From Tolypocladium sp. Sup5 PDA-1 (Eukaryota; Ascomycota; Sordariomycetes; Hypocreales; Ophiocordycipitaceae), in the NCBI GenBank assembly GCA_000750105.3, contig JPHH03000035.1, positions 62,001 through 126,000 of the forward strand: DNA of 64,000 nt. Reading direction: 5' to 3'. A model generated the notes under the pieces. The model did no database searches. It saw nothing but the letters and a program-made list of their open reading frames with translations, and was not told the origin of the DNA. Positions 31,677-41,843 of the stretch are shown here, piece by piece. Both the position numbers and the translations under genes were made by a program. Position 1 is the stretch's first letter; every line of letters begins with the position of its first letter.

Positions 31677-32040
31677 GGCGGCTCGGAGGGAGCGAATTCT
31701 AGTCGGCTGCGCTATGCAAAGGAATGAGCAAACGCTTCTCTGGGCGGCTGATGAGGTGAAGCAGTTAGTGGTGGATGCCGATGGATGTTTGGCCTTGGCC
31801 TGCTGCCTTTGAGGCCCCAAGGGCCCCTACGTAACCTCTGCAGCAGCCGCCAATCAGCAGTGGGGCCACTAGTTCGGCCCTGCGCAATCACCACGTGACT
31901 GATACGGGTGACCCTTGCACCTCCACTTGTTTCTTGGTCGCGTCAACGCCTGGCCGTTGCTGGCTGGTGATTTTTATTTACCAATCGGCTTCCAAGTTCC
32001 ATCTGCACTCCAAGCTTCCCCCAGACGATGCGCCGTGGCG
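31677..32040. promoter_or_regulatory. Divergent promoter between syntaxin and NDC1
   Basis: A 364-bp region upstream of both genes, with no gene inside it. Confidence 0.5.
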
Positions 32041-34148
32041 ATGGCGGGCACTCCAGCGCGAAGGGCTCCTTACAAGGACACTTTGCAACCAGCCTTGCAT
32101 AGGCGCTTCTCCTCGACGGCGATCCTCCTGCTGGCCGTGTCGTACCTGGAAGCCTTGCTTCTTGCAAGCTGGAGCTCCTGTGAGCAGCCCGATCCAACCC
32201 AGGCTATGTCAGCCCCGAGACCGACACGCGCTGACCCTAATGCCTCTAGACTTTTGGTCTTGGTTCCCCATTGGCCCTGCAGGAATCCGAACGGCGGTCA
32301 TCTTCACGTGCGGGCTTTCGATCCTCATTCTTCGGATAGCCCACTACCATGTCGGGCTGAAAACGACCCAGTCTGGGCTGCAGACCCTCAGCTCATCCCT
32401 GTTCAACCTTCAGACGTACGAGACAGGCTTCTGGTACGGCGTTTCGAGCCTGCTGTTCTGCCCCATATTCCTCTTCTCGATGTCGGACACGTCGAACCTT
32501 CGATGGATCACATACTTTAGCGGCGACCGCGCAAGACTCAACGAACGACCGCTGTTTCTGGCGTGCTACCTGGGAACCTGTGCGCTGCTGCAGACGATGG
32601 CGCACTACAGGCTTGACATTGACCGTCTCGACCTCAGCTTGCCGAAGCCGAAAGCGGGAGAACAAAACAAGAAGTTGGCCGTCTTGCCGAGATCGTTTCA
32701 GAACGTCCTGGTGCAGCTCCCAGCAGTCCTTGCGGGATGCATCAAGCAGGCGGTATCAGCCCTGTTCCTGGCCCTGGTGCTATACTATGTCTTCCTGAGA
32801 TCGTTTGCATGGGGTTGGGCCTTGGCTTTTCTGCGCCCATTTTACAACCTGCCCAGGACGAGCATTCTCCCGCCGTCATGGCCGTCCGATGTGTACCTCC
32901 TCGCACGCTGCATATACGCAGGCACACTGGTCAACTTTGTGTGGTCCGCTGGAAACACGGCCTTTTCCATCTTCATGGTCAAGGAACCGCTGAAGAACGG
33001 AAAGCCTCTGACGTCGGAATCGAAAGACCCCAATGGGAGCCTGCTGAACGGATTGAAGAGCAAGAAGCTGCCCATCAAGGCAAGTAGTCCGACGCTGATG
33101 AAATCATAAGCTCCTAGCACTAACACGGACGCAGTCGTTTGCCATGTGGGAGTTGACGCTGATTGCACAAGACTTTGAAGCCCGCAGACAAACTATATAC
33201 TGTGACATTGACCGAAAGGACGGTCCAATGTGGGCGCAGGTTTACGCCATTTGCATGGAAGTCTTGAAGAGCATCGAGTCTCGGGTCGACGAGTATGGGA
33301 AGCCTGCTGTCACAGCTGCTCCTGAGCCTGCAGCTACGGCGCCAAAACAACGAGTATCCGCACCACTACGGCAAGACTCAATATTCTACCACGAGGGCCA
33401 CACCACTGGGCTCAAAGGAGGCGTCGAGAAGGCCTGGGACCAGCTTGCTCGAGCTCCCGGTGCCACTCCCGTATCGGAACTCAGCCCACTGGCGAAGAAG
33501 ACGTGGAAGAGCGCAAAGGACCACATGCTGAGCAAGCAACAGCAGGAGGCGCTATCACCTGACCACCTCAGGGGTGAGTTTGAGCAGTGGACTGCCAGTG
33601 TGATGAAGATTGGGCTGGTTGGAGCCTTATTCCGCCACGACTTCCGCACACGCTTTGCGGCGGCAGTGCTGGGCACGCCATACGCCGAGCCAGCTCTCTA
33701 CGTAAACGCCGCCCAAGCACTCTGCCAGTTGTCAGTCCACAGTTTGGCTGAAGACCAGTTCGGCAACGTCCATCGGGACGTCGCGAGCATCGTTCGGACG
33801 TTGACGGCGGTGATACGTAAGGTGGAGGCCCTCAAGGTGCGGTTTCCAAGTCATTGGACGGACCCCACGGGTGTCAGGGAGTCTCCAGAAGTCGATCAGA
33901 TACTGGATGCGTTGCGGACGGGGCTGGAGCAGGTCGTTGCCAAGTTTGAGCCATACAGCAGCGATCTGAGACTGTCGCTGGGCGAGCTCAGAATGGCGAA
34001 GGAGGCTGCGGTAAAGCCCGAGGAGCCGGCGCCAATGGCCAAGTATGCGACGAGGAAACCAGAAAGCGTCGAGGAGAAGAAGCCAGAGTCGAGGACTCGA
34101 GCTCAGAGAAGAGAGCAGCAGAGGGTCGAGATGGAGCAGGTGCCGTAA
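32041..34148 (+). CDS. NDC1: Nucleoporin NDC1 (pore membrane / spindle pole body protein)
   Basis: Three exons, 32041-32179, 32250-33079 and 33135-34148, encoding 660 aa. Ndc1 is a multi-pass nuclear envelope protein needed to insert nuclear pores and spindle pole bodies. Hydrophobic spans are visible: SSTAILLLAVSYLEALLLA, IRTAVIFTCGLSILILRIA, WYGVSSLLFCPIFLFSM, PLFLACYLGTCALLQTM, LPAVLAGCIKQAVSALFLAL and a sixth near LLARCIYAGTLVNFVW. A soluble C-terminal half follows, ending in a Lys/Arg/Glu-rich tail. Intron 2 (33080-33134) begins with GCAAGT rather than GT. Only this donor keeps phase with the acceptor, joining LPIK to SFAMWELTLIAQDF. The start is the first ATG in frame, before RRAPYKDTL. 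Confidence 0.87.
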
Positions 34149-34622
34149 CTTGGCCGCTGGCGGGATGCAGCATTAAACGGGGCCAGGGATGGACGCGATG
34201 TATCACGATACCAATACGGCGAAGGACTAGAATAAAGTCCACAGAGAATGAGGCGACGCAAATGATGTCGCTACTGTATCGATACGGAGGTTTGCTGGTA
34301 GCTTCTTTGTGCTTGTTCCATGTGCTGGTCGTGTAGCTGGTGACGTCGCTTATTATTAGTTATATTCGTGCTTCATACGGAGGAGTGACAGCCGAGGTCC
34401 CACCCAATACATTTGCGCCTCCCTGAGCTCACCCCAGCCTTCAACCCCAACCTCGCCAGTCCATCACCCGCACGCTTCCAGCGCTGCAAACAGCTTCAAC
34501 TCCAGCATCGGCACGGGCGCCCTCCATGCATCGTCAGCCAATCCAGCCATGCGACCCCGATTATTCTTCGTAGCCGAGTTATCCAGGGGTCGAGCGCCGA
34601 GCTGATCCCCAGCGCGCCGACA
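34149..34622. other. Spacer between NDC1 and DLT1
   Basis: NDC1 3' region and DLT1 promoter and leader. The DLT1 frame is open upstream to 34413 but has no ATG there. No gene is seen. Confidence 0.55.
34231..34236 (+). terminator. Polyadenylation signal candidate for NDC1
   Basis: AATAAA lies 82 bases beyond the NDC1 stop codon. It is assigned by motif and distance only. Confidence 0.45.
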
Positions 34623-35900
34623 ATGCAGCACCGACGCATCTTCTTCCGCATCGTCTATGGATCCATCTACTTCCTCTTCTATCTCATCCTCGTCGGCCTG
34701 CTCCTGATTACCCCCGGCGACGCCATCGAACGGTCCCTGCAGAATGGGCAGAACTACAACGTCCTGATCGTCACCATCTCGTACGTGGTCACGGTCGTGA
34801 TTGTCTGCTTCGTCTACGCCCTGCGCCTGTACATCAACAAGACGGCGCTGGCGGCGATCCCTAAGGCCTGGGTGCCCATAGAGAAGGGAGACGTCAAGGA
34901 TGCGGTCTACAAGATGATTGGGGCCGGGCTGGGTCGCAGCGCGGTCATTGCCTACGAGGCGCGGCCGAGGGTCGACGCGGGCGGCCGCGAGCAGGACCCA
35001 GGGTGCATCGAGCCGCGCGCGCGGGTGGCTTTGAAGAAGACAAATACGGCGGCCGAAGAGCTTGGGATCACGCTGCCGCCCCATCGCGCAGTCTGGGGCG
35101 AGATTGAGCACTACGGGTGGGCGTCGCCCAACTCGCCCGACCTGCCCAACCTGCAATACAGCGCCGTTCTCTCTGAGCTGCCCAACCTCATCGAGGCAAA
35201 GGCCCTGACCATGGCACCGAGCGACCAGACCTCGCCGTCGGATCCGCCAATGCTCGACCCGGAGGCCACGGCGCTGCTCCAGCGAATGCCCAACATGGGC
35301 CTGCGGGAGTACGTCGACCATCTGGCAGACGTGGGCGTCATCAACATGGACAAGACGACAGCCGACTTCCTCGCCCAGTATGAGCACGCTCGGTTTTCGA
35401 ATCGACCCATCTCCAACGCCCGGTTCCGGGAGCTCATGCACCTCTTTGCCGAGATGCTGCGCGCCATGCAGCCGCTCGACCTCGGAGCGCTGGGCGGGAA
35501 AGACGATGACCGGGCGCCGTCGGAGAGCGACATCGACAACGATGCACCGAGAGACACAGACCCGCCGTCCCCGCGCAGCAGCATCTCTCGCGCCGAAACC
35601 ACGAGCACGCACGGGTCGGTTCGGCGGCCGGTGATGCGCAACTCGTCGGCTCACGCGTGGAGCTTCCGGACGGCGCCCAACACGCCGGTCAGCAGACGGA
35701 CGGGCATGCTCTCGCGCAAGTCCAGCAACAACAGCTTCGCGCAGAGTAGGCGGCCGTATCCCGTCAGCCAGCCGTCCAGCTCCAGCCTGCGGTCAAAGGT
35801 ATCCAGCAGCGACTCGGGCTCCGTCATCCGGCTGGCGACACGGGAGGATCCAGACGCACTCCCTTATGTTCTCAACCTGCAGGCCACGACGGGCAGTTGA
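34623..35900 (+). CDS. DLT1: Defect at low temperature protein 1 (DLT1) family membrane protein
   Basis: Single-exon gene for 425 aa. Two membrane segments lie near the N-terminus (about residues 5-28, IVYGSIYFLFYLILVGLLLITP, and 45-70, VLIVTISYVVTVVIVCFVYAL). They are followed by a short conserved cytosolic block (IPKAWVPIEKGDVKDAVYKMI) and later VWGEIEHYGWASP. This is the layout of the fungal DLT1 family, named for a cold-sensitivity phenotype in yeast; the biochemical role is unknown. The C-terminal third is Ser/Arg/Pro-rich and probably disordered. The first ATG in this frame is 34623, and it places the first membrane segment directly after MQHRRIFFR. Confidence 0.85.
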   Translation: MQHRRIFFRIVYGSIYFLFYLILVGLLLITPGDAIERSLQNGQNYNVLIVTISYVVTVVIVCFVYALRLYINKTALAAIPKAWVPIEKGDVKDAVYKMIGAGLGRSAVIAYEARPRVDAGGREQDPGCIEPRARVALKKTNTAAEELGITLPPHRAVWGEIEHYGWASPNSPDLPNLQYSAVLSELPNLIEAKALTMAPSDQTSPSDPPMLDPEATALLQRMPNMGLREYVDHLADVGVINMDKTTADFLAQYEHARFSNRPISNARFRELMHLFAEMLRAMQPLDLGALGGKDDDRAPSESDIDNDAPRDTDPPSPRSSISRAETTSTHGSVRRPVMRNSSAHAWSFRTAPNTPVSRRTGMLSRKSSNNSFAQSRRPYPVSQPSSSSLRSKVSSSDSGSVIRLATREDPDALPYVLNLQATTGS

Positions 35901-36610
35901 GAAAAGTACATTGGCCTCTGGCTGTGTGTGTATATTTGGAACAAAAGGAACGAGTTACTTATGGGCAGGAGATGGTTTCACATATGACTTCATGACGGAT
36001 AGAACAGGAGACTAGGCATCAGGACTAGCCGAAGGGCGTAGCTGCGAATTCGTACATGCATGCACAGTACTAGGATTACGTCTAGTGTCTGCTTGGTAAT
36101 TACAATGATAATATTCAGAGGCGGATACGGTAAATGGCCTGCTTTTCAAATGTGAGGGTGGCAGGATAGCAAAGAAACTAACTACCTCATGCGCCGCATC
36201 CAAATGCGTGGTATATTAACCCATCCACGCATACCGGTATCATCATCAACAACCCAACACTCCCTAACTGCATCGTTTTCCTTCTCCCAAGTCCATTGTC
36301 TGCACTCAATTCGGAGTCCAAATGACGGCACTCAAGGAGAGTCAAGAGCTCCTGCCGCCCTGCGGGAGGGATCCACCCCCACGTTTTCGCTGGCATGCAG
36401 GGCCCCGTTGGTTTTCACCTGCCGCCCAAAAAGTTGAGCCTCAGCATCCTCATCATCGACGGCATCTCAGCTTTGTGGCCCAGCCAGCACCGGATACGCC
36501 GAGTCGCATGCAAGAACCGAACATGCAGGCTTGGAATCACCACGCTGCCGAGCTCAGGAATACGCGCCGCGGCTAAAGCTACCTGGTCCATCAGTCAAGT
36601 TCATCCAGCC
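35901..36610. other. Spacer between DLT1 and the small lysine-rich protein gene
   Basis: A 710-bp region. The first half is AT-richer 3' sequence and the second half is promoter. No gene is seen. Confidence 0.55.
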
Positions 36611-37282
36611 ATGCCGGCCCCAGCACCACCCGCACCCCCCCAGCTCCCCGTCGCCCCCGAGCGCGCCGTCCTCTCGAACCGCATATCCCTGCTCTTCGCG
36701 AAGCAGTCCTCGCTGCGCGCGAGCCTCAACCGCGCCTCTAGCGCCCGGCCGCCGCCCACCGCTCCACGCCAACGCGCCGTCGCCGAGGATGAGGACGACA
36801 CCGCAACGGCCGGCGGCGCGAACCCCAGCGCCGGGCCGGGGTACGTAGCCACCAAGAAGGAGATGGCGGAGGGCGCCACGGACCGCATGCTTCGGGGACG
36901 GCTGCTGGGGAAGCGCAAGGCGGACGGCGCTGCGAGGGCTAAGCCAGGCGCGGAGAGCGAGAGTGAGGAGGATGAGGGACGGAGCGGGCTGGGGAAGAGG
37001 AAGCGGCCACGGAGGGAGAGGCGTTTTGATGATGACGCTGATGTCAAGGAGGCGACGGCGCCGGAGGGGGAGGCAGAGTCTGGTGGCCGCGAGGACGAGG
37101 CACGGGAAGGGGGTGACGCCGAGGACGATACTGTCAAGGACGCCGAAGCCGCGAGGATAACGACGGAGGAGGCCCAGAGCCAGGTGAATGGACCGCAAGA
37201 AGGCGCGGCGAAGAAGCGGAAGAACAGGAAGAAGAAGAAGAAGAGCAAAGGGAGCGCTACAACAGAACAACAGGAGGAGTAG
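36611..37282 (+). CDS. Small charged, lysine-rich protein, possibly DUF3245 family
   Basis: Single-exon gene for 223 aa. The N-terminal block (AVLSNRISLLFAKQSSLRASL, about residues 19-39) is the conserved part and resembles what I recall of the fungal DUF3245 family. The next recognisable element is YVATKKEMAEGATDRMLRGRLLGKRK (about residues 78-103). The rest alternates acidic and basic stretches and ends in KKRKNRKKKKKSKG, a strong nuclear or nucleolar localisation-like signal. The composition suggests a disordered nuclear or nucleolar protein. I do not know its function. The frame continues upstream, but the ATG at 36611 gives the proline-rich start seen in such proteins. Confidence 0.65.
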   Translation: MPAPAPPAPPQLPVAPERAVLSNRISLLFAKQSSLRASLNRASSARPPPTAPRQRAVAEDEDDTATAGGANPSAGPGYVATKKEMAEGATDRMLRGRLLGKRKADGAARAKPGAESESEEDEGRSGLGKRKRPRRERRFDDDADVKEATAPEGEAESGGREDEAREGGDAEDDTVKDAEAARITTEEAQSQVNGPQEGAAKKRKNRKKKKKSKGSATTEQQEE

Positions 37283-38007
37283 GGGGCTTCACATCACTTC
37301 ACCACATCATCTACCGGGCACACACCGCTACAATTTCAAGCATACGACAAGATAAGATCTTGCTACGCCCAACACGATGTGGAATTTTGCGTTCGCATCT
37401 GAATCGTGCTGCTTCACACGCCCACGTCTTCAACAGGATATACCGCCCCCCAGATGCTCCGTGCCCCAAGTCAAAGCCAGCCGCCTCCTGCCCTGCCGAG
37501 CTGTCCCTCCTCTTTTTGGTTTCCAAAAGCCCGAGTCCGTGATGACGTAAATGTACAGCCGTCGTCCCCCGCGGAGCGTGTTTTGAGCGAGAGACGGGTG
37601 AGAACAGAGTCCGCGGGCAGAGTATCCGAAATCAGTGCAGGTGCACAGCAGCTAGAGCAATAATGCCACCCATCCTGACACCTATACATAGGCGAAGCGT
37701 ACATTGTAATATATCCACGCAAACGGGTTGTCGAGGGGTCGCGGCCGCCATAACCCCCAGGGAACCCCCCGGTAGCCTCCTCCTGAAATGGCCCCGAGCT
37801 TGGATGGTATGTCCGTATCGAGGACGCCGATGGTCGACTGGGCAATTCGTTGAGGACTGTCCCTTGGAATGTTCGTTTAATATTAGAAGCGATGGCCCCC
37901 CGCCGATTGGGAAGCAGAGGTCAACCCAACAATCCGCAAGGTCTAACGGGCCATGATGGTTTCGTGGGTAAACGCGCACAATTTCAAATGGTAATCGTCG
38001 AGCACGG
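37283..38007. other. Convergent spacer between the lysine-rich protein and SFL1-like genes
   Basis: A 725-bp region holding the 3' regions of two converging genes. No gene is seen. Confidence 0.55.
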
Positions 38008-39918
38008 CTACTGCATTCGTTTCCGTTTCCTGTCATCGTCGCCTCGGAGGTCTTCGTCCTCGTCTGACCGCTCGGCAGTGTCGCTTGGGTTCAGGATGTG
38101 AGCCATGCTGCCTCGCCGGGTTGGCGGCGCCGACGAGTCCTTGAGCCCGAGGCTCTTGCCGTCGCGGTTCGCAGCCGAATTCCACGACCAGCTTCCAAAC
38201 GCATCGGCTCCGTTGTTCCCGCCATTCGCGGCGTGTGGGGGCGGCGGTGGCGTGGTTGGCCGGGACTGAGAATGGGTATGTGAAGCCGCCTGCAGTGAGT
38301 ATGTCGACAAGGACTCCCGAATTCGCTGCTCCTCCGGCGCAACACGGCTAGGGGAAGAGGGCCAGGGGCCAGACGGCGGGTTCGACGGCGCGAAAGGCGA
38401 AGGCCCAGGCTGCCAGCCGTGCGCGCGGATATCGGCTGCCGTGTGTCGTCGACCCAGGCTGCCGGGATGCGGCTCGACAACGTTGGAGAGAGGATGAGGC
38501 CCGGGAGGCGGCGGAGGAGCGGCGTTTCGCAAGGGCGACGACTGCGTGGTGCTACCGCCCCCGATGGATCCGTACGGCCGCCGCGCGCCAATCGACAAGT
38601 TGGAGGGCACCGTCGGGCGGTAGAGTGGCTGGCCTCGGGCCTGCGGAACGGTGAGACCGCCTTGTCGCCTGGAATCGTCCTGTGGCATCATTCTCGGTGA
38701 CACGGGGGCGTTGTCAACAGTCCCAAAGTACTGTTGCCTGCCTCCAAACGGCGCCTCGTGGGACTCGTCAAAGGTCCGTATCACGTCGGCTTGTCTTTGC
38801 ATTTCTCCTTGTAACGCAACCACTGGATCCTGTGTCAGTCTTGTGCGCGTTTCAACCAAGAACAAAAGTGGACGCAACGAACCATCGCGATGTATGGAGC
38901 TGTCGGTTGGGACAAGCGAGAGCATCGCCCTAGATAGCTCTTGGTTGAAATGGAGCAGCCGGTTCATGGTGTCCATGGCTGCTTGGTTCTTAACATGCAT
39001 GTAGTGAGCGCTCTCCTCGCTGCGCTGCAGGCGGGCACCCATGTCGTAGAAAGAGTGCTCCAGGTTGACCAGCCTCGCCTCGGTGGTCTCCGCGGGCAGT
39101 TGCGCCGGCTCGGCTGGCGTCCCCGGTTGTGAGGAGGCTGGTTTGCTGTAGTTGCTTTCCCGGTGTACCAGAGCATGCCGGCTCGCACGACGCTTAATCT
39201 CGCGGAGGCCCATGAGATCGCCGCGCTTAAAGTTGCCGTTGCCGTGCTTGAACTCCCACAGCGTCGTGTCTGGGTTGCCGGTGTGGAAAACATCGCGCTC
39301 TGGAATTGGGGCGTGAGATGGTGCCTGTTGTCATGCGGGCGCTCGCGACAACTTACCTTTGTGGAAGCCGTACATATTCAGCTGACGCACAAATGAGGAG
39401 ATGTTTGTGTGCTTGAAGTATTGCCTGCGGAGGTGTGTTAGGGAGGTGTGCCGAGGCAACAAATCTCAGACGGTGACGTACGAAAGGACTTTGGAAAAGT
39501 CGGCCGAGGGCGACATGACGAAGCTCTCGGCATTGGACGACCATGATATCAGGTGCTGGATGCTAGAATCCTCGAGCATGCTATTCAAGACGGGTCAGTC
39601 AATGGACTCCAGCAGCCCGTGTCCATAGGGGCCTTCTCACTTGTAGAGCTTGTGGATAAAGGCCGTCTGCACAATCTTGGGCTGGTGCACGGCGGCTGCC
39701 GCGGCGGGCGGAGGGGCAGGCATGCTGGAGGAGCTGGATGAGTTGTGTTCGGGGGGCGACGAGTTGTTGGACCGCGCAGGCGGCTTGCCATTCGTTTCAT
39801 GTTCTTGGATCGTGGCGGATGTGTTGACGGTAGAGGAAATGTCCATGGCATCACCGCCGGGACCAGTGGCAGACATGTTGGCGGCGGGCGCGGAGACGGG
39901 GACGACGCGAGCACCCAT
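38008..39918 (-). CDS. SFL1: SFL1-like HSF-type transcription factor
   Basis: Four exons on the minus strand: 39918-39641, 39580-39482, 39424-39357 and 39299-38008; 578 aa. The heat-shock-factor-type winged-helix DNA-binding domain spans about residues 80-190. It reads IVQTAFIHKLYN, ISWSSNAESFVM, QYFKHTNISSFVRQLNMYGF and TLWEFKHGNGNFKRG, which is the invariant HSF fold. The RRASRHALVHRES block after it, and the lack of an Hsf1-type hydrophobic repeat array or a Skn7 receiver domain, favour Sfl1. Sfl1 is a repressor/activator of flocculation, filamentation and stress genes. A coiled-coil-like stretch follows (ARLVNLEHSFYDMGARLQRSEE). The C-terminus is Pro/Ser/Gly-rich. Introns are 60, 57 and 57 bp, each phase-consistent. 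The start is the first ATG of the open frame, and a shorter start is possible. Confidence 0.87.
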
Positions 39919-40332
39919 TGGCTCTGCTCGCGTAGGTACGTGGTAGGCGGTTTGGCAGCTTTGGGTTCTGAGAGGGCTCAGTTCTGGAGGCCAGTTGCGC
40001 TGTCACGATTGATGCCGGTCAGCGAGCCGAAGCGGCGACGGCGCAGGGGCGAGGCTTGGGAGTGCGGTGCGTGTGCGCGCGCGCGCTCGGGTTCAGAGCC
40101 CAGCAGAGCGGAGTGGAGCGGCACAGCTTGACGACCCTGGCGGTGCGACTCACCTCATGTCCACCGAGCAAGAGGCAGTCCTGGCCGAGCGAGGCGGCAA
40201 TAAAGATGCGGGAAGATGCGGCAGACACGGCTGGCGATACAGTCGGGCGTGGGGGAGAGGCAGTATGTCCAGCACACCCTCACACGAGATCAAGATCAGC
40301 CTCGCATATGGTTCGCCAGCGGCTTCTAGAAC

Positions 40333-40356
40333 GGCAGCGGCAGCGGCAGCGGCAGC
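40333..40356. repeat. GGCAGC hexamer repeat
   Basis: Four tandem copies of GGCAGC, in the upstream region of the SFL1-like gene. Confidence 0.75.
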
Positions 40357-41765
40357 CCCAGCAGGTCGCAGAGGGCCGGCCGTGTTGGGGGAGCAGCGCG
40401 GCGGGCGGCGGGCGGTGTTGGTGGCTGACGGGCTCGATGCGCCGACGTCCTGGCAGCGTCGGTCGCGGTCGCCGCGGTGCCTCAATGCGTGCGCCGGGTG
40501 GGAGATGCGATGCGCAGGGCGACAGGCACGGGCACCCGTAGGCTTCGGCTTCGATGGGAGCGGCTAGATGGGATGGGATGGGGGAGGGGAGTGGAGGGTT
40601 GCGATTGTGGAGGGAGAGGATGAACGAATCGAGGTCGGATAAGGCGAGGTGCTCGGGAGCAGCAGCTTTAGCGGGGAGTTTTTAGACGCAGCTTTTAGGT
40701 AAGGTAAGGCGCAGGCAGGGCCTAGCCGCCTAGGTATGGAGTTCCGAGAGCCCAGGAGCTGGGAGCTGGGAGCTCATCACTGCGCCGGACCGCTGGCTGG
40801 CCCCCACTGTATTCGAGCTTCTGGATGGAGGATGCCGGGGAGGGGTTGCATGGACTGGATCCGTCATCCAATTCCATTCGCAGCTCCAGGGCAGCTCCAG
40901 CGGGACGCCTTTCGCCCGTTTTTGCTTTTGCGATGCTTTGCGGTGGAGCGGTGCAGCCTGTGGTGGCCACCGACCTCATCGCTACGTACCTACCTACTCG
41001 TACCCGTAGTCCGTACCCCGACGGCTCTGAGGGGGACCGAACAAGCATCCCGCGCGCGCACTGACGACGATCCGAGTTTGGCAGCCAGGGAACAGCTCGA
41101 ACCCCAGGGGACCGTGGCGGTGGATCCCCCAGGTAGCTTGTGCGGGACCACCTGGGAGCTGGCCGAGGAGGAGGAGGCGGAGGATCATCCATGAGCTCCC
41201 TGGGCGCTGCGTGGCGCCCGCGAGGAGGAGGCTGGGAGCATCGACGAGCAGTCAGTCCGAATCTCGACATCTGCATTGCACTCCGCTGAGATGCAGTACC
41301 ACCTGGCTTCTACGGGGCATGGAAGCCCAGAGTAGGTATCCGTAGGTTACCGGGCAGGAAGGGGGAGCAAATGGCAAATCTCGAAGTGGAGGCTCCCACC
41401 TGCGAATTAGACATCGTCATGTCACCAGAGTCCAGAACCACGGGCGGGCGAGCCGGGGGCCTCCGTCCACTTTGCGACACGCAGACCTTGCCTATAATGC
41501 CATCCAACAGGCACAATGCGACAATACCTCGCTCGCTCGGGCTTCCGCGAGCACGGCCCTCGCGCCCTCGCACACCTGCCCCCTTTGCAGGTGCCAGCCA
41601 GACGCACAACATTGGGCCATCCATGGAATGTCTCAAGTGCCTTTCCGGAAGTCTGAAAGAGCACGCACGACCTCGACGACGTAGGTGGATGGATGGATGA
41701 TGGGCCATTGGTGACCCGTGGCCATGGGGGTTTCCCTGGTCGGGTTGGCTCTTCAGCTCGTGGAT

Positions 41766-41843
41766 GCACGCACGCACGCACGCACACAACACACAACACA
41801 CAACACACAACACACAACACACAACACACAACACACAACACAA
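41766..41843. repeat. CACG tetramer and ACACAAC heptamer microsatellite
   Basis: Starts with about four to five copies of CACG and continues into about eight copies of the 7-bp unit ACACAAC in perfect tandem. It is the largest simple repeat noticed in the window. It lies in the gene-free stretch between the SFL1-like and Mcl1 genes. Confidence 0.92.

Noticed and set aside
41766..41843. CRISPR-like array
   Set aside because: The 7-bp units are contiguous without spacers and the host is a eukaryote, so it is a microsatellite.
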